From positions 1-10,188 of the forward strand of contig CAKRRU010000093.1 of the NCBI GenBank assembly GCA_934394515.1: a DNA stretch of 10,188 nt, read 5' to 3'. A program made the position numbers and the translations under genes. Within the stretch, counting starts at the first letter, position 1, and each line of letters opens with the position of its first letter. Shown here one piece after another: positions 1 to 7,162 of this stretch. Source of the stretch: an uncultured Acetatifactor sp. GTDB lineage: Bacteria > Bacillota > Clostridia > Lachnospirales > Lachnospiraceae. The notes below the pieces were generated by a model. That model saw nothing but the letters and a program-made list of their open reading frames with translations. It made no database searches and was not told the origin of the DNA.

Positions 1-110
1 CTCATGGTAGAATGAATCCTGTAACCCGCATAAACACTGGGGTTATAGAATAGTAGCTGTATTTCCGACCATCCCCCGCCGTGCCCCGCATCCAAAACGA
101 TCAATGGCAT
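1..110 (-). pseudogene. Possible N-terminal fragment of an N-acetylmuramoyl-L-alanine amidase (Amidase_3), open at the window edge
   Basis: Reading the minus strand from the ATG at 108-110 gives MPLIVLDAGHGG. This matches the N-terminal strand and zinc-histidine loop (I-V-L/I-D-A-G-H-G-G) that opens Amidase_3 cell-wall amidases, which cleave the bond between muramic acid and the stem peptide. The next residues (GWSEIQLLFYN, then PSVYAGYRIHSTM) do not resemble the expected D-x-G-A...EKD segment. A switch of frame right after GHGG does not restore it and reaches a stop near position 3. The piece may therefore be a remnant, a frameshifted gene or a chance match. A GGGAG lies 7 nt before the ATG, but it is part of the terminator stem of the upstream lipoprotein operon, so independent translation is doubtful. 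The frame stays open to position 1. Confidence 0.3.
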
Positions 111-111
111 A

Positions 112-157
112 AAAAAACTCCCGCATATCCTCTTGGTTCATGATATGCGGGAGTTTT
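112..157 (-). terminator. Rho-independent terminator of the lipoprotein operon (probably bidirectional)
   Basis: A perfect 14-bp stem is formed by 116-129 (AACTCCCGCATATC) and 142-155 with a 12-nt loop, extended by A:T pairs to 114-157. On the minus strand the stem is followed directly by seven T residues (complement of 111-117), starting 17 nt past the lipoprotein stop codon at 174. On the plus strand it is followed by TTTT and then a second T-run, so it could also stop plus-strand transcription. Confidence 0.85.
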
Positions 158-173
158 GGCTTTTAGAGATATT

Positions 174-1268
174 TTATTTCCAGGAAAATTCCCCTTTGAC
201 TGCTTCTGTATATTGTTCATCTGTGATAGGCTGGTATCGCTCTCCGTCATACCAATCGGTAAACCCGTTTTCTGTCTGATAGATTTCCCCGGTCTCCGTA
301 TCCATCACTCTTTCATAGCCAAACGTTGCATCACTTTGTTTCTGCCGTATAATATCATCACTCTTGTTCCGGTTCTCCCAGGATGACATAATACTGTCGG
401 ACATCTCCGCCGCTGCCTGGCTGAGCTGTCTGGAGGTTGCCACCTGCTGATCACTCTGTCCCATGGCATAATTCACAAAGCTCTGGGAATAATCCAGCGT
501 ACTCAGACTTTTGGTCAGAATCTCCTCCCAGTTCTGGAAGGTATCTTTCCCGGCAGTCATAGCGATCACATTATAAGCCATATAATAGCCGGTCCCCATA
601 GCGGGATTGCTGAATGGCTCCAGATCCGTGTAAAACATTCCTTCTCCCTCTGTATCGTCCTGCCGGAAATCCGCATACACCAGAGTATCTGTCTGTTCAT
701 ACCCTTCCAGAGGAGTCACCTCCCGTATTCTCGGCAACCGGATGGTGCTATAGGCAGGGTGTGTTTCTATGGCATCTGCGTATTCTGAAAATACATTGAA
801 AAATCCTTCGGTCGACACATCACTCAGAATCGGATATAACCCCCATTCCTCTCCATAAGTGGAAAATAAATATTGTATGGTCTCATCCATATATAGAGGC
901 TCCGCCTTCAGGATGAACAAGATCTGATTCACCGGGCATTCGGGATCATACACATGGATTGCATGCTGCATTCCCGCTATCGTCTGGGTACATTCCACCG
1001 TCCAGCCCTGCGGTATTTCCATGGAAAAATCCTCACATACATAAGGTTCCAGTTCCAGTCCGGAGTAAAGCGGTGTGATCGTGAAATCTTGTTCTTCCGG
1101 CACTGCATTCTCCGTGCTTTCTTCTGTTACCGGCTCCGCCGACGGTTCCGTCTGAGGAACTACTGCCTGTGCAGTGATTTCTTCCCCTTCGACAGCATTT
1201 TTCCCACAGCCGCCGATTGTCAATGTGGCCGCCATCATTAATAGGATGAAAAACAATTTGCGCTTCAT
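174..1268 (-). CDS. Lipoprotein with a PsbP/Mog1-like middle region and a C-terminal domain shared with the zinc-ribbon protein
   Basis: The product is 364 residues of unknown function. Residues 1-21 are a lipoprotein signal peptide: MKRK, a hydrophobic stretch and lipobox TIGGC with Cys21 as the lipidation site. It is therefore expected on the outer face of the cytoplasmic membrane. Residues 22-65 are an acidic, low-complexity linker. Residues about 68-260 begin with the pattern Y-x-C-E-D-F-S-M-E-I-P-Q-G-W-T, typical of PsbP/Mog1-type or DUF1795-type domains, although I cannot confirm the fold. Residues about 260-364 are polar, helical at first, and then Y-, D- and G-rich (SD...SDATFGYERVMDTETGEIY...GFTDWY). 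This tail aligns with the C-terminus of the protein encoded at 2552-3751. The ATG overlaps the previous stop as TAATG, which suggests translational coupling. It is the last gene of the operon, with a terminator 17 nt downstream. The lipoprotein call is firm; the function is unknown. Confidence 0.88.
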   Translation of the reverse strand: MKRKLFFILLMMAATLTIGGCGKNAVEGEEITAQAVVPQTEPSAEPVTEESTENAVPEEQDFTITPLYSGLELEPYVCEDFSMEIPQGWTVECTQTIAGMQHAIHVYDPECPVNQILFILKAEPLYMDETIQYLFSTYGEEWGLYPILSDVSTEGFFNVFSEYADAIETHPAYSTIRLPRIREVTPLEGYEQTDTLVYADFRQDDTEGEGMFYTDLEPFSNPAMGTGYYMAYNVIAMTAGKDTFQNWEEILTKSLSTLDYSQSFVNYAMGQSDQQVATSRQLSQAAAEMSDSIMSSWENRNKSDDIIRQKQSDATFGYERVMDTETGEIYQTENGFTDWYDGERYQPITDEQYTEAVKGEFSWK

Positions 1269-2365
1269 TACAATCCCTCCTCAGTCAGATAATCTTTCAC
1301 AACTCTATGCAATTCCTGATATCCTTCTGTTTCGTAGCATGCGCTTCCCTTTAGCAATCTGCCTGCTTCAAAACGAACCGTCCATGTGCTTCCGTCCGCC
1401 AGTTCAAAGCAAAACGATTCCCCGGCATCTGCGGCACGCTGATCGGTCTGCTCCCCTATGGTTATCTGCTGCAGGGCTTCCCTGCATTCCCAAATGACAT
1501 CGGCATCCGTGATCTCCCATTCACTTGCAGCCTCGCCCTCCTGCAAATAGGTAAGTTTTATTGGCGTGGGCAGATATTCCGCTACTTCCGCCACAGAAAG
1601 CTCCGGTAATTGTACCCGGTCCCCCATCGTATCATCTGTCCCCTCCCCGAAAGCATTTACAGTATACCAGCAGGAAGTAGCCGTATGCCAGCTGCCATCC
1701 TCCTGTGGTACGATCTCATATAAATGGATGGTATAAGTTCCGTCTCCATTCTCCAGACATTCCGCTTCCGGCGCAAGGAATCCGCTTTCTCTTTCATAGC
1801 CTGCTCTTGCCATTGCCAGCAGTTCCCCGCTTTCCTTTGGAATTGCCTGCGTCTGCGGTTCCCTTTCCTGCACTCCCTGTCCGGGACGCAGCAGATATTC
1901 TCCTGTCTGGATATTATCCGAATCTCCTCCGGCCATCCGTTCCTCTCTCCGCTCTACCTGCAATCGCACCTGATCCGTTTCAAAGGCAAGCTTCAACATG
2001 GAAAAACTGTCTGACAGATCCTGTCCGTTTTCATCGGTGATCTGCCGGATCTCAAGTTCCCCGTCTGTATTTTCTTCTTCCGGCAAATGCAGCGTATAAA
2101 TTTTCTCTTCATACTCCGGGCTTCCCGACTGGAAAAAACAGTGCAGCCGGAGTTTCTCCCCGATTTCTATATAATATTTCAGATGGCCGTCTTGTTCGCA
2201 ATATCCATAGCCGTCATAGTCCTTATATTTCTCCGGAATTTCCGCTGCCGTTCCCTGTGTTTCCACAGATACCGTTTCCGTTTCCCATTCCGCCGGCTTT
2301 CCACAGGCACTGCATACCACACACAGCCCAATAAAAGCCAACATGCAAAAAATTTTCCTCTTCAT
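1268..2365 (-). CDS. Putative lipoprotein of unknown function
   Basis: The product is 365 residues and is the first gene of the lipoprotein operon. The N-terminus MKRKIFCMLAFIGLCVVCSACGK is a type II signal peptide. Cys21 (SAC-GK) is the likely lipidated residue, although the -3 position is Cys rather than the usual Leu, Val or Ile, and Cys18 is an alternative. After an acidic linker (22-45) comes a beta-rich region. Residues about 207-247 carry G-D-G-T-Y-T-I-H-L-Y-E followed by D-G-S-W-H-T-A-T-S-C-W-Y-T-V-N-A-F-G, a recurrent pattern in secreted clostridial proteins as far as I recall. Residues about 281-362 form a separate alpha/beta domain ending QELHRVVKDYL. The start is supported by tandem Shine-Dalgarno sequences (GGAGG 8 nt before ATG, with a second GGGAGG adjacent). 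No catalytic motif was recognised. It probably acts outside the membrane with the lipoprotein encoded next to it. Confidence 0.87.
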   Translation of the reverse strand: MKRKIFCMLAFIGLCVVCSACGKPAEWETETVSVETQGTAAEIPEKYKDYDGYGYCEQDGHLKYYIEIGEKLRLHCFFQSGSPEYEEKIYTLHLPEEENTDGELEIRQITDENGQDLSDSFSMLKLAFETDQVRLQVERREERMAGGDSDNIQTGEYLLRPGQGVQEREPQTQAIPKESGELLAMARAGYERESGFLAPEAECLENGDGTYTIHLYEIVPQEDGSWHTATSCWYTVNAFGEGTDDTMGDRVQLPELSVAEVAEYLPTPIKLTYLQEGEAASEWEITDADVIWECREALQQITIGEQTDQRAADAGESFCFELADGSTWTVRFEAGRLLKGSACYETEGYQELHRVVKDYLTEEGL

Positions 2366-2400
2366 TCCTCCCGCCTCCGTTTCCGTTTTCTTCTGCTTTT

Positions 2401-2406
2401 ATTGTA
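2401..2406 (-). promoter_or_regulatory. Likely -10 box of the lipoprotein operon
   Basis: On the minus strand the box reads TACAAT (5 of 6 to TATAAT), preceded by T and followed by an A-rich start region. It lies 36 nt before the ATG at 2365 and would give a leader of about 29 nt. No good TTGACA-like -35 hexamer is seen 16-18 nt upstream, so an activator may be needed. The TTTTCC cluster lies further upstream. Confidence 0.45.
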
Positions 2407-2433
2407 ACGGAAACTATCACAGGCAGGCTTCCA

Positions 2434-2484
2434 TTTTCCGATCTGGCATTTTCCAAATTGGAAATTTTTAGCTTTTTGTTTTCC
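2434..2484. promoter_or_regulatory. Candidate operator cluster between divergent promoters (TTTTCC repeats and a palindrome)
   Basis: Three TTTTCC copies start at 2434, 2449 and 2479, spaced 15 and 30 bases apart. The middle copy belongs to a near-perfect palindrome at 2450-2464 (TTTCCAA-A-TTGGAAA, 7-bp arms). The cluster sits between the -10 boxes of the two divergent transcription units, where a shared regulator would bind. It may serve the double-HTH regulator encoded at 3748-5493; that is inference from proximity only. Confidence 0.4.
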
Positions 2485-2493
2485 GACACCTTA

Positions 2494-2499
2494 TATAAT
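2494..2499 (+). promoter_or_regulatory. -10 box of the zinc-ribbon gene
   Basis: A consensus TATAAT stands 52 nt before the ATG at 2552, giving a predicted leader of about 45 nt. The -35 region is only T-rich (GCTTTT with a 17-nt spacer), suggesting a weak or activated promoter. The box overlaps the in-frame ATG at 2498, which argues strongly against that upstream start. Confidence 0.6.
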
Positions 2500-2551
2500 G
2501 AAAGGGAAATCATCGTCGACCCTGTCAACCGATAAAAAGAAAGGGAATTCT

Positions 2552-3751
2552 ATGGAATACACAGAAGTGAAATGCAGAAACTGCGGTCATTCTCTGAAAG
2601 TGCCCTATGGCGCCCTCAGAATCCGCTGTGAATATTGTGATACCGAATATATCTTATCCTCCGTTCGAGAAGAAAAAACTTCCGAAATACATCGCATCGA
2701 CTATGCCGGCAGAGGACCTTTATATCAGGCCTATATTCCCAATGGCTGGTCCTGCCGTGTTACCGATGACAATTCCGTTTCCACCCTGGCCGCTGTCTGC
2801 AAAGCCTTGCAGCTTCAATCCCCGGAAGGGGCCAGACTTATTTTTCTGCCGTTTGCCTATTATAAAGACTACACTCCCGGATCTTCTCTGCCCGGTATGG
2901 GACCCCGCGACTATCAGCTGGATCCCCGTTCCCTGGTATGCTATCGCAGAATGGTTCCGCTCTCTCAATATGCGGTAGAACGTATCTCCGCCATTTGCGG
3001 AGTTCCTCAGATCCAGATGCGTCCCTGTTCCGGTGAACTTTTACAGAAAAAAGCACTTCTTTTTCAACAGGAAGCTTCTCAGAAGCTGGAAAAAAATGTT
3101 CTGACGGAGGCCGGAAAATTCCAGTTCCGCTTCCAGCAAAACAATATGGTCTATGACGGATATTTTGCCACGATCCTTGCCAAGGCCCCGAAGGAATCTT
3201 CCGGCGGTTCTCCGGATATCATGGATCTGTTGAAAAAAGGAATGGCTTTTATGGGTGCCATGTACGGCATCGGGGGTATGGAAAGTTTTGACTGGGGCCG
3301 TTCTTTTGATCTGCTGTTGGTGTATCCCCATGTGGAAAAAGATTCTTACGAAGTGATCTTTGATAAATTTCTTGCCGAGCTGCGCTACGCTCCCCTGTAT
3401 TTTGCATTGCAGGATGAAGAGCTTCGGAACACCCAGCAGATTCAGATACAGGGTGCCATGCAGCGACAGCAGAACGCCATCCGTTCTTCACAGCAGATAT
3501 CCCGCACACTGTCGGAGACCTCTGATATTGTCAATCAGGGGATCCATGACCACAGTCGGCAGATGGACCGGATCTATGACAGGTCCTCGGATGGTATCCG
3601 CGGTGTAAATACGTATACAGATTCCACCGGAAGAGGTTATGAGGCAGATGTAGGCTATGAGCACATCTACCGCCATAACGACACCTTCGTTGGAAGCAAA
3701 GACGGAAGTCTGCAATTGGGACCCGAATGGGAAGAACTGGAGCGTCATTAG
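2552..3751 (+). CDS. Zinc-ribbon protein with a C-terminal domain shared with the neighbouring lipoprotein
   Basis: The product is 399 residues with no signal peptide, so it is probably cytoplasmic. The start at 2552 is chosen because AAAGGG lies about 7 nt upstream and because the alternative in-frame ATG at 2498 falls inside the TATAAT box. Residues 8-29 are a zinc ribbon with Cys8-x2-Cys11 and Cys26-x2-Cys29 (CRNC...CEYC). Residues about 57-285 are a mixed alpha/beta region opening with Y-I-P-N-G-W-S-C, like the P-x-G-W pattern in the lipoprotein encoded at 174-1268. There is a Gly/Met-rich stretch near 228-243. Residues 290-325 are Gln-rich and probably helical. Residues about 322-375 (SD...SDGIRGV...D-S-T-G...GYEHIY) align with the lipoprotein tail. 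The gene is monocistronic, divergent from the lipoprotein operon and convergent with the regulator gene, and the two stop codons overlap. Function unknown; a cytoplasmic counterpart of the lipoprotein is inference. Confidence 0.88.
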   Translation: MEYTEVKCRNCGHSLKVPYGALRIRCEYCDTEYILSSVREEKTSEIHRIDYAGRGPLYQAYIPNGWSCRVTDDNSVSTLAAVCKALQLQSPEGARLIFLPFAYYKDYTPGSSLPGMGPRDYQLDPRSLVCYRRMVPLSQYAVERISAICGVPQIQMRPCSGELLQKKALLFQQEASQKLEKNVLTEAGKFQFRFQQNNMVYDGYFATILAKAPKESSGGSPDIMDLLKKGMAFMGAMYGIGGMESFDWGRSFDLLLVYPHVEKDSYEVIFDKFLAELRYAPLYFALQDEELRNTQQIQIQGAMQRQQNAIRSSQQISRTLSETSDIVNQGIHDHSRQMDRIYDRSSDGIRGVNTYTDSTGRGYEADVGYEHIYRHNDTFVGSKDGSLQLGPEWEELERH

Positions 3752-5493
3752 TCCTCCACCACCGGCGGTACAAACTGTTCTATAGCCTCCCTTAAACGGG
3801 AGTGATAGATCACGAAATGGATCGCCGGGGCTTTTCCCTTGGACACCATGGCCCATTTTCCTTCATGGATCTGTATCTGCAGATTCCGGAATGTCTGAGC
3901 CTTCGTCTCTTTCAAAATATAATTTTCGTGCGCCTGTTCATACATTCTCATCTGCTCCAGATGTTCCTGATATTCCTCCCATGTATAAGAAATATCCGTC
4001 TCGCAAAACATTCCGCTCAAGGAAAGATTTACCGGGTATTGTGCAAATTCTTCCTGTTCCGGCAACGTTATCTCATCTGTTATACGATTTCTCTGTAAAA
4101 TATGCTCATTAAGCTGCCGCAGGGTATCCGCATAATTCAGAATTTTTTTCACCTGCTCCCCCGACACTTTCCGCCGTAGCAAAAATGCTTCCAGCCACTC
4201 TCTGTCCAGAATCCATATGGGCGGTGCCGATAAAATATTTCTTCTCTCACCGGCAGTTTCTGCATCGGATCGTAGGAATACCTCGAATACTCCTGCATTT
4301 TCCTCCCGGTAAATCTCCATCAGTGGGCTTGCGCAATTCAAAAGTTCCCCGGCACGCTTCCGGTAATATGCCACTTCATCCTTAGAGCGGGCCAGATAGT
4401 ATTTTCCTTCACTGTGATACCCCCTGATAGCCTCTCCGGTCAAAGCCACAGACCCTGATACTTTCAGAAAATGCAGAAACACCTGACCCTGTCCCGCTTT
4501 CAGATAATACGGTGAGATCTGTCCCGTCATATACATAGGGATCCAGCTTTCCAGTCCCAACATCATTTCCTCAAAAGATCGATCCAGATTATGGATCTGA
4601 TGCAGATGCAGTCCTTTTTTCAGCATTATTGCCATACCAAACATCCATTTTTTCGGAAATTCCGGATCCTTTGCCATCTCTTCCATCGGCATGTCACTGT
4701 ACATGATCACTGGATCCATGGATTTACTTAACACCGTATCCTTCAGAAAATCCAGTTCCGCCTCCATCATATTTTTCAACCCGGTATAGGATTTAGAAGT
4801 AGACAACCGGAAAGGAATAGCGGGCGGAACCTTCCATTCGTCAAAATGAATGGCTTTGATATACTCATTCAGATCAAACTGATCCAACTGCTCCAGGAAA
4901 TGGGTTACTCCGCTTTCCTTTTCCCTGCCCGGCTCCAGAAGCCATCTTTTGATTCGATCTGCAGAGTGTTCTTGTTCCACGAATTCGCAGGCATCACATT
5001 GCAGGATTCGAGCCAGTTTCTCGCGTTCTGCTGCTTCCGTATAGTTTTCCGCTACATATTTTGCCACAGCCTCCGCAAATTTTTCCGGCTCCGCCGGCTG
5101 GCGGGAACCGTTCCGAAAGCGAAAAACCGTAGAACTGTCATAATTGATCTGCCGGCACAGCCTTGTCATGTTCATATTCAGTGCGGTTGCCAATAAATTA
5201 AAATTCGTCCGCAGCTGCTCTTTATCTACGGCAGTCATATCCAGACAACGTAAAAAACTCTCTCTGACTTTCTCTTCGGTAAGTGTTTCTATCCCACGCT
5301 GTCCGGCTATTCTGCCGATTGCCTCACATATGCTGTTAAAAGCCTCGGTGTCCGCGTCCGGTATTCGGCTGCCGGAGCGATACCTGCTGAGTGTGGCAGC
5401 CGACACTCCGGAGACTTCTCCCAATTCTTTTGCGGTACAGTCCAGTTCCTCCAGGTATTCATTCAGCTGCTCATGAAATCTCTTATTGTCCAT
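3748..5493 (-). CDS. Large transcriptional regulator with two HTH domains and an uncharacterised C-terminal region
   Basis: The product is 581 residues. Residues about 16-45 form an XRE-like helix-turn-helix (AKELGEVSGVSAATLSRYRSGSR). Residues about 105-133 form a second, related one (TRLCRQINYDSSTVFRFRNGSRQP). Both end R-Y/F-R-x-G-S-R-x-P, which points to an internal duplication. Residues about 195-581 are a soluble region of unknown fold, including YSDMPMEEMAKDPEFPKKW, then G-L-H-L-H-Q-I-H-N-L-D-R and LESWIPMYMTGQISPYY. I recall this pattern from regulators of Lachnospiraceae genomes but know no ligand for it. The start has AAAGGGG 8 nt upstream and a TATAAT promoter in the 72-nt gap after the anti-sigma gene, so it can be transcribed alone. 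Its target is unknown; the nearby divergent TTTTCC region is a candidate. The stop overlaps the stop of the convergent zinc-ribbon gene. Confidence 0.87.
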   Translation of the reverse strand: MDNKRFHEQLNEYLEELDCTAKELGEVSGVSAATLSRYRSGSRIPDADTEAFNSICEAIGRIAGQRGIETLTEEKVRESFLRCLDMTAVDKEQLRTNFNLLATALNMNMTRLCRQINYDSSTVFRFRNGSRQPAEPEKFAEAVAKYVAENYTEAAEREKLARILQCDACEFVEQEHSADRIKRWLLEPGREKESGVTHFLEQLDQFDLNEYIKAIHFDEWKVPPAIPFRLSTSKSYTGLKNMMEAELDFLKDTVLSKSMDPVIMYSDMPMEEMAKDPEFPKKWMFGMAIMLKKGLHLHQIHNLDRSFEEMMLGLESWIPMYMTGQISPYYLKAGQGQVFLHFLKVSGSVALTGEAIRGYHSEGKYYLARSKDEVAYYRKRAGELLNCASPLMEIYREENAGVFEVFLRSDAETAGERRNILSAPPIWILDREWLEAFLLRRKVSGEQVKKILNYADTLRQLNEHILQRNRITDEITLPEQEEFAQYPVNLSLSGMFCETDISYTWEEYQEHLEQMRMYEQAHENYILKETKAQTFRNLQIQIHEGKWAMVSKGKAPAIHFVIYHSRLREAIEQFVPPVVED

Positions 5494-5530
5494 GCCGTTT
5501 TCCCCTTTCGCACAACAATTTTCTAATAGA

Positions 5531-5560
5531 ATTATACAGGAAAACAGAGGATTCCCACAA
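5531..5560 (-). promoter_or_regulatory. Promoter of the double-HTH regulator gene
   Basis: On the minus strand TTGTGG (5555-5560) and TATAAT (5531-5536) are separated by 18 nt, in the short gap between the anti-sigma stop and the regulator ATG. The predicted leader is about 30 nt. The spacer contains TGTTTTCC, which also occurs next to the -10 box of the zinc-ribbon gene, hinting at a shared operator. Confidence 0.55.
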
Positions 5561-5565
5561 GCCTG

Positions 5566-6573
5566 TTATTGATACAATGCTTCCACAATTTCCTGCGGAA
5601 TCACGAACTCCGGTGCTCCCATAGATCCGGGAGCCACCTCGTACTCGTCAAAGGCAATGACAAGTTCTCCTTTTTCATTAAAGTAAAAATTCGTTTCATC
5701 CGTAATTTCCTGAAAATTAAATTCCGGCATATTGTCATCATCCAGAAAATACGTCACGTCTTCATCCGATGCCATCTGCTGCCGCATCTGGGACTTGATG
5801 TTCTCGCTGATCACGGAAATATAATCACTGTCCTTTGCGAACAGATCCGCCAGTGTCACTACCTCTCCCGTGACTTTGTCAAGGGTATAGAACTTGTTGT
5901 GTTCATAACCGCTGGCCTCTGTCTCCAAAGCACTTAATTTCACCGTATAGTACTGTGCGTTGTCTGTAACAACCTCCTGTGTCACATACAAGCCATGATA
6001 TCCTTCCTCCGACAGCGTATCCTCGAACTGTTTTATCAGCTCGTTCACGGTTGCCTCCATGTCCTGATTGACTGCCTGCATTCCGCTTTGTTTCGCGGTC
6101 GACTCGTCTGCCAGATCTGATTGTACGGCCACTGTGGCTTCTTCCATTCCTTCTCCTGACGTTGCCCCGGTGTCAGCTTCCTGTACAGCTCCCACCATAG
6201 TATCTTCATCATTACTGTATGCACTGATGCCGGACGTCTCCGCATCTTCGATTCTCGCCAGGTCCACCGCGGCACTACTGTTTTGACTGCTATAGCTGTA
6301 CTGCCGCACCGTCACCAGCCGGAAAAATCCTCCCAATAACGGAATATCTTCCATTGCGTGTGCGATCTGCATATTTGTATTGGGAAGTGCCACCATGACA
6401 ACGACCGCCGCTGCCACAGCCGCCCACGTCGTACTCCTTCTGGCACGTGCCGCTCTCTTTTTCTCCATCCGGGCTCTGTCGATGCCTTCCTTAAGCCGCT
6501 GTCTTCCTGCCTCAGGGATTGTCATATTCTCATACTCCTCTTTTAACTGTCTCAATTGTTCCTGTTCTGTCAT
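5566..6573 (-). CDS. RsiV-like anti-sigma factor with a DUF3298-type extracellular domain
   Basis: The product is 335 residues, a membrane-spanning inhibitor of the ECF sigma factor encoded just upstream. Residues 1-46 are a basic, helical cytoplasmic domain (LKEEYENMTIPEAGRQRLKEGI) expected to bind the sigma factor. Residues about 49-64 are a single membrane segment. It is followed by A-H-A at 71-73, which fits a signal-peptidase site as in RsiV. The stretch IPLLGGFFRLVTVRQYSY (77-94) is typical of the RsiV/DUF4179 group. Residues 110-170 are a Ser/Thr/Glu-rich linker. Residues about 172-335 match DUF3298 features (FYTLDKVTGEVVTLADLF, FYFNEKGELVIAFDEYEVAPG). In Bacillus subtilis and relatives RsiV binds lysozyme and is then cleaved, releasing SigV. 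The same role here is inference from the family. I chose the ATG at 6573, which has GGAG 7 nt upstream. An ATG at 6612 with AGGAAGAG also exists but adds an atypical N-terminus. Confidence 0.88.
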   Translation of the reverse strand: MTEQEQLRQLKEEYENMTIPEAGRQRLKEGIDRARMEKKRAARARRSTTWAAVAAAVVVMVALPNTNMQIAHAMEDIPLLGGFFRLVTVRQYSYSSQNSSAAVDLARIEDAETSGISAYSNDEDTMVGAVQEADTGATSGEGMEEATVAVQSDLADESTAKQSGMQAVNQDMEATVNELIKQFEDTLSEEGYHGLYVTQEVVTDNAQYYTVKLSALETEASGYEHNKFYTLDKVTGEVVTLADLFAKDSDYISVISENIKSQMRQQMASDEDVTYFLDDDNMPEFNFQEITDETNFYFNEKGELVIAFDEYEVAPGSMGAPEFVIPQEIVEALYQ

Positions 6574-6682
6574 ATCTATTCTCCATCTGTCCGGTCTGTT
6601 GGAACCGGCCATGCTATCTCTTCCTATATCTTACCTATATCCATCTGTGTCCTGCGAATGTCTATGGCAACAGCCTTAGGGA

Positions 6683-7162
6683 TCACCCAGTGCTGCCTTC
6701 CAGATTCAGCCGCAGCTTTTTCATCACCCGGTACAGCCTGCTCTTTACTGTGCTCAGGTTCTCATCCAGGATCTTTGCGATCTCCTCCAGCTGCCTGTCC
6801 TCAAAAAATCGTAAAACAACGATGGCACGATCCTTCGGATCCAGATTATCTATAGCCCGCTTTAAATCAATGTTCTCATAGGTATCTTCACTTGCCACCT
6901 GAATCTCATCCACATCTGCGCTCTCCTTCCGGCTGCGCAGGAAGCTGCATGCCTCGTTGACAACGATCCGGTATACCCAGGTCTCCACATATTGCGGCTC
7001 CTTCAGGCTGTCACTCTTTAAAATTGCTTTATAGGCCGCTTCCTGTACAATATCCAGCGCGTCCGCTTCATTATGTACATAACTATAGGCAAGACGGTAA
7101 TATTTCTCATACCCTTCCGTCAGGGCACGTTCCACCGCCTGTTCTTTTTTCCTGTCCGACAT
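6683..7162 (-). CDS. ECF-family RNA polymerase sigma factor (SigV-like by context)
   Basis: The product is 159 residues, the usual size for an ECF sigma factor, with only regions 2 and 4. Region 2 covers about 15-80 (YYRLAYSYVHNEADALDIVQ, then ETWVYRIVVNEACSFLR), which binds core polymerase and the -10 element. Region 4 covers about 105-151 (LDPKDRAIVVLRFFEDRQ, then STVKSRLYRVMKKLR), the helix-turn-helix for the -35 element. The ATG at 7162 is preceded by AGGAAAGG; a GTG five codons earlier is in frame but would place the Shine-Dalgarno inside the gene. The RsiV-like anti-sigma gene follows after 109 nt, so the pair probably forms one operon and the sigma factor is likely released by an envelope signal such as lysozyme. 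I see no ECF-type AAC...CGT autoregulatory promoter, only a SigA-like one. Confidence 0.92.
   Translation of the reverse strand: MSDRKKEQAVERALTEGYEKYYRLAYSYVHNEADALDIVQEAAYKAILKSDSLKEPQYVETWVYRIVVNEACSFLRSRKESADVDEIQVASEDTYENIDLKRAIDNLDPKDRAIVVLRFFEDRQLEEIAKILDENLSTVKSRLYRVMKKLRLNLEGSTG

Noticed and set aside
2223..2528. A 101-codon minus-strand frame rich in Gly, Asn and Glu
   Set aside because: It overlaps the lipoprotein signal-peptide region in another frame and crosses both promoters. Its composition reflects the purine-rich leader.
2498..2551. Upstream start for the zinc-ribbon protein at 2498
   Set aside because: The ATG lies within the TATAAT box, so it would not be in the transcript, and the added residues are low-complexity. 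The ATG at 2552 has a proper Shine-Dalgarno.
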